10,790 nucleotides of DNA from NCBI GenBank assembly GCA_002311315.1, contig DBZZ01000061.1, positions 17,024 through 27,813 on the forward strand. The letters run 5' to 3'. Under the pieces are notes generated by a model. It did no database searches. It was not told the DNA's origin and was given only the letters and a program-made list of their open reading frames with translations. Made by a program: the position numbers and the translations under genes. Within the stretch, counting starts at the first letter, position 1. Each line of letters starts with the position of its first letter. The stretch comes from Methylococcaceae bacterium UBA1147. GTDB taxonomy: Bacteria > Pseudomonadota > Gammaproteobacteria > Methylococcales > UBA1147. Positions 1-6,799 of the stretch are shown piece by piece.

Positions 1-210
1 CCTCTGGCCATCGTCGAAGATGGGGACACCATCACCATCGACGCGGAAAACAGGGAACTGAGACTGCATCTCGAAGACCCTGTCATCAGCCACAGACTGG
101 CGGCGTGGAGAAAACCGGAACCCAGCGCCACCCGCGGAGTACTGGCCAAGTACGCAAGGCTCGTTGGTTCGGCTTCGGAAGGAGCGGTAACCGACAACAA
201 CCTCGACTGA
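1..210 (+). CDS. ilvD: Dihydroxy-acid dehydratase, C-terminal end (partial)
   Basis: The first 69 codons in view are open from base 1 and end at TGA 208-210. They read as the C-terminus of dihydroxy-acid dehydratase, the Fe-S enzyme that converts 2,3-dihydroxy-3-methylvalerate and 2,3-dihydroxyisovalerate to the 2-keto acids of isoleucine and valine synthesis in the cytoplasm. Family landmarks are ITIDAENREL near the start of the fragment and, close to the end, TRGVLAKYARLVGSASEGAV, the usual C-terminal block of IlvD. The short tail DNNLD after it is typical in length. The Fe-S ligands and active site lie upstream, outside the window. The gene runs in the same direction as argE, which starts 95 bp later; I see no convincing terminator between them, so read-through is possible. 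The assignment rests on the C-terminal block alone but that block is very characteristic. Confidence 0.9.
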   Translation, partial: PLAIVEDGDTITIDAENRELRLHLEDPVISHRLAAWRKPEPSATRGVLAKYARLVGSASEGAVTDNNLD

Positions 211-305
211 GCGCGTCACAAGGACTCCGGCCAGAAACCAAAACCCCCTCATTTTCACGATTTCCGAAAGTGTAATCAGATGCCATTTTCTTCGCACCCC
301 ATGTC

Positions 306-1466
306 ATGAATGGACGTTTACCAAAGCTGATTCAGATGCTGGAGACACTGATCAGCCTGCCGTCTGTCAGCAGCGCTGATCCAACGGTCGACCAGAGCAA
401 CCAGCCAGTCGTCAACGTTCTCGCTAACTGGCTGGACGGACTGGGGTTCAAGATTGAAATCATTCCGTTACCGGGGTCGAAATACAATCTGGTAGCAACC
501 CTGGGAAGCCCTAATCCCGGCAAGGGGCTGGTACTTTCCGGACATACCGACACGGTACCCTACGACGAAGGTAGCTGGGCTTCGAATCCGTTTCGACTTA
601 CCGAAAAGAATGACCGTCTTTACGGACTGGGCAGCACTGACATGAAGTCATTCTTCGGTCTGGCCCTTGAAGCGGCCAGAATCTTCGACCCCAGGCAATT
701 CGAAGCACCGTTGGTCATAGTGGCAACCGCAGACGAAGAAAGCACGATGTCGGGGGCTAGGCAGTTGCTGGAACGCGGAATAAAACTGGGGGAATATGCC
801 GTGATCGGGGAACCCACTTCCCTGAAACCGGTACGGATGCACAAGGGCGTTATGATGGAATGCATCCGGGTGCTGGGCAAATCGGGGCATTCGAGCAACC
901 CCGCACTGGGAGCCAGCGCTTTGGAGGGCATGCACGCAGTGTTGTCGGAACTGCTCGAATGGCGCAGGGAATTACAGCTCGGGAATATCAACCCGATGTT
1001 CGAGGTTGATGTACCCACCCTGAACCTGGGTTCAATTCGTGGCGGCGACAGTCCGAACAGAATCTGCGCGCATTGCGAAACCCTCATCGATATACGCCCG
1101 CTTCCAGGAATGGAACTCGACGAATTGCGTGAATCCCTGAAAAAGCGTCTGCAGCGGGTGCTTGAAAAGCATCCGCTGCTGTCACTTGAGATGACCCCCC
1201 TGTTCCAGGGTACGCCCGCATTCGAGACCCCAGCCGATTCGGCCCTTGTTGAAACCTGCGTCTCGATGACAGGGCACCCGGCGCAGGCCGTTGCGTTCGG
1301 AACCGAGGCCCCGTTCTATTCCCGCCTGGGAATGGAAACCGTTGTCATGGGACCGGGTTCCATCAATCAGGCTCACCAGCCTGACGAATACCTTGCGCTG
1401 AACCAGATTGAACCGGCAATCATGCTCCTGCGCAAACTGATCAAAACTTACTGCCAGATACACTGA
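306..1466 (+). CDS. argE: Acetylornithine deacetylase ArgE
   Basis: Hydrolyses N2-acetylornithine to ornithine and acetate, the fifth step of the linear arginine pathway, in the cytoplasm. It is a metallopeptidase-like enzyme of family M20A. The metal-site pattern is complete: H80 and D82 in SGHTDTVP, D112 in GLGSTDMK, the E144-E145 pair in DEESTMSG, E169 in IGEPT and H357 in NQAHQPDEYL. The dimerisation insert lies roughly between residues 180 and 290. Length (386 aa) and N-terminus (LPKLIQML..., then DQSN) match E. coli ArgE (383 aa), which supports ATG 306. No clear Shine-Dalgarno sequence precedes this ATG, and an out-of-frame ATG lies 5 bp upstream at 301, so initiation may be weak. The 6-bp gap to argA implies one transcript. 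The related M20 enzyme DapE is less likely, given the ArgE-type N-terminus and the argA neighbour. Confidence 0.95.
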   Translation: MNGRLPKLIQMLETLISLPSVSSADPTVDQSNQPVVNVLANWLDGLGFKIEIIPLPGSKYNLVATLGSPNPGKGLVLSGHTDTVPYDEGSWASNPFRLTEKNDRLYGLGSTDMKSFFGLALEAARIFDPRQFEAPLVIVATADEESTMSGARQLLERGIKLGEYAVIGEPTSLKPVRMHKGVMMECIRVLGKSGHSSNPALGASALEGMHAVLSELLEWRRELQLGNINPMFEVDVPTLNLGSIRGGDSPNRICAHCETLIDIRPLPGMELDELRESLKKRLQRVLEKHPLLSLEMTPLFQGTPAFETPADSALVETCVSMTGHPAQAVAFGTEAPFYSRLGMETVVMGPGSINQAHQPDEYLALNQIEPAIMLLRKLIKTYCQIH

Positions 1467-1472
1467 GGACAC

Positions 1473-2786
1473 ATGGACGGCGAAACACGATTTGTCAACT
1501 GGTTCAGGGATGCGGCGCCCTATATCCAAGCTCATCGAGGCCGCACATTTGTCATTTACTTCAGCGGTGAAGCCGTTGCGGATACCAACTTCAGCCAGAC
1601 CATTCATGATTTCGCGGTACTCAATAGTCTGGGCATCCGGCTTGTGCTGGTTCACGGCATGCGCCCGCAGATAAAACAGCGTCTCGAAGCAGCCGGGCTT
1701 GAGTCCAGTTACCACAAAGGGATCCGCGTCACGGACTCTGCATCGTTGCAATGCGTCAAGGAGGCTGCCGGTACGATCCGTGTTGAAATCGAGGCCCTAC
1801 TGTCCATGGGGTTATCCAATTCGCCCTTGACTGGCATCAGAACAAGGGTCTGTACGGGGAACTTTATAACCGCCAAACCGCTCGGGGTGAGGGATGGTAT
1901 CGATTTTTGCCACACCGGCGAGATTCGCAGAATCGATTGCCAGTCGATTGGCGAGAAACTGGACCACAATAATATCATTGTGGTCTCGCCCATTGGTAAT
2001 TCGCCAACAGGCGAGGTTTTCAATCTTTCAGCAGAATCACTTTCCGTCCGTATTGCAGTGGAACTGGTCGCTGACAAACTGATCTTCCTCACCGAGGAGG
2101 CAATGCCACTGGGACAACCTGACAAACCGATCCGCCAGTTAACGACCATCGAAGCCAAGGGAATCTTTTGCCGGGATCATGGTTTTGACGAAATCACACA
2201 ACGACACCTCGAACTGGCGGTCGAAGCCTGCGAAGCTGAAGTCGGGCGCGTCCATCTCATCAATCGGGCATCGGACGGTGCAATCTTTGAGGAACTGTTC
2301 TCCCGCGACGGGGTTGGTACCCTGGTCAGTTCCACCCCCTTCGAAGTCATGCGAACCGCTACACTCCAGGATTTAGCCGGCATTCTGGACTTGATCACCC
2401 CGCTGGAGAAACAAGGGGTGCTGGTGAAACGCGGCCGGGAAGTACTGGAAACCGAAATTGGCCGTTTTACGGTCATTGACAGGGACGGTCTAATCATCGG
2501 CTGTGCCGCCCTCTATCCATTCAACACCGACCAGGCCGGCGAACTGGGGTGTATCGCCATTCATGACGAATATGCCGGCGCGGCGCGTGGGACCAGCCTG
2601 CTGGAATATGTCGAAAAATCTGCCCGAAGCCTTGCCCTAAATCAGATGTTTGTCCTCACGACCCAGGCCACTCACTGGTTCAGGGAACGCGGTTTCGAAC
2701 TGGCGGGGATTGACTCACTGCCGACGGAAAAACAGGGGCTGTACAATTTCAGCCGGAATTCAAAGGTACTCTGCAAGAAGGTATGA
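1473..2786 (+). CDS. argA: N-acetylglutamate synthase ArgA (kinase-like domain plus GNAT)
   Basis: Transfers acetyl from acetyl-CoA to glutamate, the first committed step of arginine synthesis. The 437 residues give the classical two-domain form. An amino-acid-kinase-like domain (about residues 10-285) carries AHRGRTFVIYFSGEA (20-34), SLGIRLVLVHGMRPQI (52-67) and HKGIRVTD (81-88). A GNAT acetyltransferase domain (about 293-432) carries GCAALYPF (343-350), the acetyl-CoA loop region around CIAIHDEYAGAARG (360-373), and FVLTTQATHWFRERGF (393-408). In the family, the kinase-like domain has lost kinase activity and binds arginine for feedback inhibition; that role is inferred here. ATG 1473 is preceded by GAGG four bases upstream that overlaps the argE stop, so translation is probably coupled. 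Residues align with E. coli ArgA (443 aa) along the whole length. ArgB is excluded by the GNAT domain. Confidence 0.97.
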   Translation: MDGETRFVNWFRDAAPYIQAHRGRTFVIYFSGEAVADTNFSQTIHDFAVLNSLGIRLVLVHGMRPQIKQRLEAAGLESSYHKGIRVTDSASLQCVKEAAGTIRVEIEALLSMGLSNSPLTGIRTRVCTGNFITAKPLGVRDGIDFCHTGEIRRIDCQSIGEKLDHNNIIVVSPIGNSPTGEVFNLSAESLSVRIAVELVADKLIFLTEEAMPLGQPDKPIRQLTTIEAKGIFCRDHGFDEITQRHLELAVEACEAEVGRVHLINRASDGAIFEELFSRDGVGTLVSSTPFEVMRTATLQDLAGILDLITPLEKQGVLVKRGREVLETEIGRFTVIDRDGLIIGCAALYPFNTDQAGELGCIAIHDEYAGAARGTSLLEYVEKSARSLALNQMFVLTTQATHWFRERGFELAGIDSLPTEKQGLYNFSRNSKVLCKKV

Positions 2787-2793
2787 TGCCAGA

Positions 2794-2811
2794 AGGGGTG
2801 GCACGACCCCT
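2794..2811 (+). terminator. Hairpin after argA, possible weak terminator
   Basis: AGGGGT (2794-2799) and ACCCCT (2806-2811) form a perfect 6-bp GC-rich stem with a 6-base loop, starting 8 bases after the argA stop codon. An alternative pairing, TGCCA 2787-2791 with TGGCA 2799-2803, uses part of the same sequence. No run of T follows, so this is not a standard intrinsic terminator. It could be an RNA 3'-end structure or part of a Rho-dependent site. Confidence 0.3.
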
Positions 2812-2920
2812 GACTAACAACTCGGGCCAGTAGCATTCTACAGGGACAAGAACCGCATACAACCTCGGTTTCAAACGGTATTTTCGCAACAAATAGAAAC
2901 GGCTATACTTTTATCATAAC

Positions 2921-2949
2921 TTGGCACAGCATCGCCAATACTCCACAAT
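2921..2949 (+). promoter_or_regulatory. Candidate sigma-70 promoter for cpdA
   Basis: TTGGCA (2921-2926) matches the -35 consensus at five of six bases. CACAAT (2944-2949) matches the -10 consensus at four of six, with a 17-bp spacer. Transcription would begin near 2956 and leave a leader of about 110 bases before cpdA. It is a pattern match only. Confidence 0.3.
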
Positions 2950-3067
2950 AACAAGCTCGATTGTTTTCCAGGTGCCTGGCTAATGCCAAAATCACTTGGC
3001 AGGATATTGCCGCTCTGGTTGCCTGTCGCGGTGACGCATTGAAGCTGACACGGATGACAAAAACTCG

Positions 3068-3907
3068 ATGACCCTGGCCGCCACCCTCACACTCAAAACG
3101 GACAGTAGCCGCCGAGATCAAACAGTGGAGTTGGTTCAGATAACGGACTTGCACCTGCTCGCTGATCCCCAAGGCTTGCTGCTGGGAGTCAGCACCGACG
3201 ACACAGCCCGCGAGGTCTTCAAGTTCGCCCAGTCAAAGGACTGGCCTCCGGACCTGGTACTGCTGACCGGAGACCTAGCCCAGGAACCCTTGCCAGAAAC
3301 CTACCGGCGGCTCAACGAACTTCTCCGGAGCCTGAAGACACCCTGTGTTTGCCTGCCGGGTAACCACGACGATCCGAGCACCATGTCCGAACAACTTAGG
3401 GGTGACAACGTACGGTGCCTCAGCCGGGTACTCACCGACCATTGGCAAATCATCTGTCTGAACACTTCGCTACCGGAAAAAGAAGGCGGGCACGTTTCCG
3501 AAGAAAGCTTAAGTCAGTTGGAAACCCTGCTGGACGAACAACCCGACAGGTTTGCCCTTATTGGCATCCATCATCCGCCGGTTTCAGTCGGTTGCAGCTG
3601 GCTAGATACAATGATCGTGGACAATGGCGACAAACTGCTTGAGCTGGTGCGTTCCCGTCCGCAATCACGTGCTATCGTCTGCGGCCACATCCATCAGGCT
3701 CTTCATTTACGCGACAGAGGCCTCGAGATATTCGGAACGCCGTCCACTTGTTTCCAGTTCATGCCCGACAGCGAGAAATTTGCCCTGGACGAACTGGGGC
3801 CAGGATACAGACGTCTGAGTCTTTTTCCCGATGGGCGAATCGAAAGCGAGGTCTATCGGCTGCCAGGGAAACCCCGCGGGCTTGACCAGTCAGCCGCAGG
3901 TTACTAA
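3068..3907 (+). CDS. cpdA: 3',5'-cyclic-AMP phosphodiesterase CpdA
   Basis: Class III cyclic nucleotide phosphodiesterase that hydrolyses cAMP to AMP and so lowers CRP/Vfr-type signalling. The calcineurin-like metallophosphoesterase motifs are all present and in order: D27-x-H29 in QITDLHL, GD 68-69 in LTGDLAQ, GNHDD (98-102), H168-H169 in GIHHPP, and GHIH (206-209) in VCGHIHQ. These bind the two-metal centre. After the first motif comes LLGVSTDDTAREV, the stretch usual in CpdA rather than in generic phosphoesterases. Length (279 aa) is close to that of E. coli CpdA. The frame upstream of ATG 3068 is closed by a TGA about 36 bp earlier, with no better start; the Shine-Dalgarno match is poor (GGAT, 12 to 13 bases away). 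Its stop is 15 bp from the end of the convergent rppH. A different phosphoesterase substrate cannot be excluded by sequence alone. Confidence 0.9.
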   Translation: MTLAATLTLKTDSSRRDQTVELVQITDLHLLADPQGLLLGVSTDDTAREVFKFAQSKDWPPDLVLLTGDLAQEPLPETYRRLNELLRSLKTPCVCLPGNHDDPSTMSEQLRGDNVRCLSRVLTDHWQIICLNTSLPEKEGGHVSEESLSQLETLLDEQPDRFALIGIHHPPVSVGCSWLDTMIVDNGDKLLELVRSRPQSRAIVCGHIHQALHLRDRGLEIFGTPSTCFQFMPDSEKFALDELGPGYRRLSLFPDGRIESEVYRLPGKPRGLDQSAAGY

Positions 3908-3922
3908 ATGTTGCAACCCGAC

Positions 3923-4456
3923 CTAGCGTAAAACAGGCACGAATGCCTGAGACAGGTATCCCTCCGGACTCACCGGAACCGTATCCGACAACAACATCTC
4001 GCCAAGTTCAGAAAGTGCCTTGCGATAAACATCACGCTTAAAGAACACGACTTCATCCACCGGCAACCAGTAATCGACCCAACACCAGCCATCAAACTCG
4101 GGTTTATCTGAACAGTCAAAGCGAACACAGCATTCACTGGACTTCATCTTCAGAATAAACCAGATCTGTTTCTGGCCAATACAGACCGGATAGGAATGTT
4201 TGCGGATATAGCGTTCGGGAAGGTCGTAGTGAAGCCAGTCTTGGGTTCGGCCAATCACTTCAACGTGATCCGCTGTCAGGCCGATTTCCTCGTACATTTC
4301 ACGAAACATGGCGTCTTCCGGGTCTTCATGTTCCCTGATGCCACCCTGGGGAAATTGCCAGGAATCCATTCCTGTTCGGCGAGCCCAGAACAAACGACCG
4401 TCCGAATGACAAAGAACTATACCTACGTTCTGCCTATAACCCTTTGAATCAATCAC
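3923..4456 (-). CDS. rppH: RNA pyrophosphohydrolase RppH
   Basis: Nudix hydrolase that removes pyrophosphate from the 5' triphosphate end of mRNA and so triggers 5'-end-dependent decay. The Nudix box GX5EX7REUXEEXGU is intact at residues 38-60: G38, E44, R52, E53, E56, E57 and G59, at the same positions as in E. coli RppH. WQFPQGGI before it is also diagnostic. I start the gene at GTG 4456, because the product then opens with VIDSKGYRQNVGIV, equivalent to the E. coli start MIDDDGYRPNVGIV, and has 177 residues against 176. GGA lies 7 bases upstream of this GTG. The frame can be extended to a GTG at 4505-4507, adding 17 residues (MAIQGNQIKKHLFLDER), but there the strong AAAGGAG (4508-4514) is only one base from the codon. 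The gene converges with cpdA and diverges from the HAD phosphatase gene; an rppH-HAD neighbourhood also occurs in Pseudomonas, from memory. Confidence 0.93.
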   Translation of the reverse strand: MIDSKGYRQNVGIVLCHSDGRLFWARRTGMDSWQFPQGGIREHEDPEDAMFREMYEEIGLTADHVEVIGRTQDWLHYDLPERYIRKHSYPVCIGQKQIWFILKMKSSECCVRFDCSDKPEFDGWCWVDYWLPVDEVVFFKRDVYRKALSELGEMLLSDTVPVSPEGYLSQAFVPVLR

Positions 4457-4521
4457 TCTTTCATCCAGAAACAGGTGTTTTTTTATTTGGTTGCCTTGGA
4501 TGGCCACGCTCCTTTAACGGA

Positions 4522-4549
4522 ATTCTACGCTCTTCATGATGCAGGCCAA
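4522..4549 (-). promoter_or_regulatory. Candidate sigma-70 promoter for rppH
   Basis: Read on the minus strand, TTGGCC (4549-4544) and TAGAAT (4527-4522) are separated by 16 bp, matching the -35 and -10 consensus at four and five of six bases. Transcription would start near 4515, placing AAAGGAG right at the 5' end of the RNA and leaving about 60 bases before GTG 4456. The distance makes the downstream GTG the more workable start. Confidence 0.4.
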
Positions 4550-4609
4550 GTCACCCTGTTGCCATAGCCGGTATCCTCTAACCCCGAACCCCTATTAAAT
4601 AGAAAAGCG

Positions 4610-4637
4610 TTTACATTTTCAATCAGCACACTATCCT
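4610..4637 (+). promoter_or_regulatory. Candidate sigma-70 promoter for the HAD phosphatase gene
   Basis: TTTACA (4610-4615) and TATCCT (4632-4637) stand 16 bp apart, with five and four of six consensus bases. The start of transcription would be near 4644, only about 6 bases before ATG 4650. That would give a nearly leaderless mRNA, in line with the missing Shine-Dalgarno sequence. Confidence 0.4.
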
Positions 4638-4649
4638 ATTGGGCTTTTG

Positions 4650-5339
4650 ATGAATCGGAACCTGACGCCAGTGAGCCTCGCCATATTCGATCTGGACAAT
4701 ACTCTGATCAACGGTGACAGCGATTACCTGTGGGGTCAGTTTCTGGTCGAACAAGGTATCGTCGACAAAACTTACTACGAATCCGAAAACGCCCGCTTTT
4801 ACCAAGCATACAAAGCAGGAACACTCGACATCCGGGCCTTTCTGGCTTTTTCCCTGGCGCCGCTGGCAACCCATTCCAGGAAAAGGCTCCATGAATGGCG
4901 TAACCGTTTCATTGACGAGAAGATAAAACCCATCATGCTTCCCAGTGCTCATGGTCTGATCAGGCGGCATTTTGATGCTGGCGATACCCTGCTGTGCATT
5001 ACCGCCACCAACAGCTTCGTCACCGAGCCCATTATTGCCCTTTACGGAATCCCCAATATCCTTGCCACCGTCCCGCAACAGGTCAACGGGCAATTTACAG
5101 GCCGGGTGACAGGAACCCCCTGCTTTCAGGAGGGCAAGGTAAGCAACCTGGATCGATGGCTGGAGAAAACCGGACACACGCTGGAAAACAGTTGGTTCTA
5201 CACCGATTCCCACAATGATCTACTGCTGCTCGAGCAGGTTGATCACCCGGTCGCCGTTGACCCAGATGACAAACTGCGTCAAATCGCAGCTAAACATGAC
5301 TGGCCGGTCATTTCGCTACGCGATCAGCCGACGAACTAG
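4650..5339 (+). CDS. HAD-superfamily IB phosphatase (SerB/CicA-like)
   Basis: A 229-residue phosphatase of haloacid dehalogenase subfamily IB, which hydrolyses a small phosphorylated metabolite through an aspartyl-phosphate. Motif I is FDLDNT with nucleophile D14 and acid/base D16. Motif II is in LLCITATN (114-121), with T118 or T120 in place of the usual serine or threonine. Motif III is K163 in EGK. Motif IV is YTDSHND with D186 and D190. The helical cap lies between motifs I and II (about residues 22-95), as in the C1 cap class of SerB-like enzymes. The frame also opens with TTG 4647 one codon upstream; I prefer ATG 4650. It is not true SerB by length and lacks a second domain; the natural substrate is not apparent. 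It diverges from rppH across a shared promoter region and ends at the start of the remnant on the opposite strand. Confidence 0.88.
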   Translation: MNRNLTPVSLAIFDLDNTLINGDSDYLWGQFLVEQGIVDKTYYESENARFYQAYKAGTLDIRAFLAFSLAPLATHSRKRLHEWRNRFIDEKIKPIMLPSAHGLIRRHFDAGDTLLCITATNSFVTEPIIALYGIPNILATVPQQVNGQFTGRVTGTPCFQEGKVSNLDRWLEKTGHTLENSWFYTDSHNDLLLLEQVDHPVAVDPDDKLRQIAAKHDWPVISLRDQPTN

Positions 5340-5486
5340 CCGGCAGACACACCGGGCGCCAATCGAATCTCCTTCGTAACACCCGGATTGTCTTCCCAGA
5401 ACCGCGCGGCCTTCAAATCAGTTTCCTTTGACTTTCGCAAACACTGCCGGAGCACCTACCGGAATAACATGGGCATTGCCTCCAAA
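5336..5486 (-). pseudogene. Possible frameshifted gene remnant or small ORF, unknown
   Basis: The minus strand of the HAD-tusA gap can be read as protein-like sequence in two frames that join end to end. From 5486 one frame gives FGGNAHVIPVGAPAVFAK and four more residues before TGA at 5420-5418. Dropping the single base T at 5420 continues it as DLKAARFWEDNPGVTKEIRL and seven more residues to TAG 5338-5336. There the end overlaps the HAD stop, as for a real convergent gene. Alternatively the second frame alone is open from GTG 5455, giving 39 residues. In that frame GGAGG (5483-5479) stands 8 bases before ATG 5470, but this reaches a TAG after four codons. I do not recognise the product. A chance open frame is quite possible at this length. 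Confidence 0.25.
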
Positions 5487-5512
5487 CTACTCTATTCCAG
5501 GGCATCCGCCAT

Positions 5513-5743
5513 TCATTTTTTTCGGACAAAGAAAGTCTGGGTTCCTTCCTGTTCACAGTGTTCCAGAATCTGGTGCCCCGTCTGCTCGGCGTAAACTCCG
5601 ATATCGAGATATGCAGCAGGATCGGTGGCAAGCATCCGCACGACTTCGCCGCTCTGCATTGCGGCGAGCGCTTTTTTCAGTCTTAACAGTGGAAGCGGGC
5701 AGTTCAAACCGCTCGCATCCAATTCATGATCGAATACCATCAT
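5513..5743 (-). CDS. tusA: TusA-family sulfur carrier protein
   Basis: A small sulfur-relay protein (76 aa) of the TusA/SirA/YeeD family. The hallmark is the active cysteine in DASGLNCPLPLLRLKKAL: C15-P16-L17-P18, the CPxP motif that carries persulfide sulfur. The rest, including GEVVRMLATDPAA and the GHQILE segment, fits the two-layer alpha/beta fold, with the usual beta-strand end (TFFVRKK). Family members pass sulfur for tRNA 2-thiouridine, molybdenum cofactor, or dissimilatory sulfur oxidation; which applies cannot be decided, because no tusBCD, dsrE or rhodanese gene is nearby. I start at ATG 5743 (a second ATG follows at 5740) because the family begins there; the open frame extends to TTG 5797 with 18 unconserved residues. 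GGA sits 9 bases and again directly before the ATG. The gene diverges from minC. Confidence 0.88.
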   Translation of the reverse strand: MMVFDHELDASGLNCPLPLLRLKKALAAMQSGEVVRMLATDPAAYLDIGVYAEQTGHQILEHCEQEGTQTFFVRKK

Positions 5744-5921
5744 TCCTACATATCCATCTGGGTTTAATGCTTGTGGAGAAAGCTGAAATAATGGCAAAGT
5801 ATACCTTGATATTCTTTTCCTGCACCTCTAGCCATACGATCCGTATTGAAGAGAACACATTGAAACCCAAAACTCCAGCCAAATCGGTTGCAATCAACCC
5901 TCTTTGGCCCGCGGAGATGCT

Positions 5922-5950
5922 TTAACTTTTGCAACCAGTAATGCTAGACT
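5922..5950 (+). promoter_or_regulatory. Candidate promoter for minCDE
   Basis: TTAACT (5922-5927) and TAGACT (5945-5950) are 17 bp apart, each matching four of six consensus bases. TG at 5942-5943, one base before the -10 hexamer, makes it an extended -10 promoter. Transcription would begin near 5957, about 45 bases before minC. On the opposite strand a TATACT (5803-5798) could be a -10 element for tusA, but I find no good -35 for it. Confidence 0.4.
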
Positions 5951-6001
5951 TCCGCCCATTCTTCCGTCCATGCCTCTGCGCTTCATGACTACGAATACAG
6001 G

Positions 6002-6763
6002 ATGCCCGTAAAGCCGAACGAGCAGCTCAAGTCTACTCACGTAATCGAGTTGAAAGCGGGGGCCTTTACACTACCTGTTCTCAGACTCCTGAAAAATCAG
6101 CCTGAAGGAATTTTAAGAGAACTTCAGGAGAAGGTTGACCAAGCACCTGGCATGTTCCAGAATGCGCCGCTGGCGCTTGACATCAGTTCGCTTCCGAACG
6201 ATGTCCAGCCATCCGATCTAAGTGCCCTTGTCAAGCAGATCGCCAGCATGGGAATCAAGCCCATCGGCGTCCGCGGCGGAACAGCGGATCAGCAACGTTC
6301 GGCCCGCCATGCCGGCCTTGCGGTCTTGTCCGAAAGCCGGCCAGAACCGAAACCTGCCGTCGATCTGGAAACAGTCAAAGCCACAGCGGTCGAACAACCC
6401 GCAGCAACGCCTTCGCCATCCGTATCAACTGAAGCCGTGGCGTCAAGACTGGTCGCGCTGCCGGTCCGTTCCGGCCAGCGCATCTACGCCCGGGACGCAG
6501 ACCTGATCATACTCTCCACGGTCAGTGCCGGTGCCGAAATCATGGCAGACGGCAACATTCACGTGTACGGCACCCTGCGGGGAAGAGCCTTGGCGGGGGT
6601 CAAGGGCAACCTCAAGACCCGAATTTTCTGTAGTGATCTGCAAGCCGAACTGGTATCAATTTCCGGTCAATATCAAGTCAGCGATGGAATTGACAATGCC
6701 CTCAGCGGAAAACCAGTGCAGATCTATCTTTCCGGCGAATCCCTCGTCATCGAAGAACTTTGA
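6002..6763 (+). CDS. minC: Septum site-determining protein MinC
   Basis: Inhibitor of FtsZ polymerisation that keeps the division septum away from the poles; MinD recruits it to the membrane. The 253 residues have the two expected domains. The N-terminal FtsZ-antagonist domain spans about residues 8-108 and includes FTLPVLRLL and APLALDISSL. A Pro/Ala-rich linker spans about 112-147. The C-terminal beta-helix domain spans about 150-250 and includes GQRIYARDADLIIL and ADGNIHVYGTLRGRALAG (182-199). The conserved RGRALAG region forms part of the MinD-binding surface in the family. E. coli MinC has 231 residues; the extra length sits mostly in the linker. ATG 6002 is the family-like start, with only a short AGG directly before it. 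It is first in the minCDE operon, 36 bp before minD. Confidence 0.97.
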   Translation: MPVKPNEQLKSTHVIELKAGAFTLPVLRLLKNQPEGILRELQEKVDQAPGMFQNAPLALDISSLPNDVQPSDLSALVKQIASMGIKPIGVRGGTADQQRSARHAGLAVLSESRPEPKPAVDLETVKATAVEQPAATPSPSVSTEAVASRLVALPVRSGQRIYARDADLIILSTVSAGAEIMADGNIHVYGTLRGRALAGVKGNLKTRIFCSDLQAELVSISGQYQVSDGIDNALSGKPVQIYLSGESLVIEEL

Positions 6764-6799
6764 ACCGGCCTGATCAAATTGCCACTGGAGGATCAAACC

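Larger units (their letters stand above)
2787..3067. other. argA-cpdA intergenic region
   Basis: These 281 bp hold no convincing gene on either strand. The left end contains a GC-rich hairpin just after the argA stop. The middle is AT-rich and carries two overlapping candidate promoters pointing to cpdA: TTGGCA 2921-2926 with CACAAT 2944-2949, and an isolated TATACT at 2904-2909 whose -35 partner is poor. The long leader that follows (about 110 bp from the first candidate) contains no recognised riboswitch. Confidence 0.5.

Noticed and set aside
620..1087. A 155-codon open frame antisense to argE
   Set aside because: Antisense to conserved M20 motifs, with no family features.
1182..1751. A 189-codon open frame on the minus strand across the argE-argA junction
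   Set aside because: It lies antisense to two clearly coding genes, has no recognisable domain, and its codons mirror the real frames.
5455..5470. In-frame TAG after ATG 5470, considered as a recoded (pyrrolysine-type) codon
   Set aside because: Nothing else in the window points to stop-codon recoding, and a decayed gene or chance frame is simpler.
5834..5846. Short palindrome ATACG-atc-CGTAT in the tusA-minC region as an operator
   Set aside because: Arms of 5 bp are expected by chance in a region of this size, and it matches no operator I can name.
5428..5925. A 165-codon plus-strand open frame across tusA
   Set aside because: Its middle is the reverse complement of the TusA motif region, and the residue pattern is not protein-like elsewhere; tusA is the supported gene.
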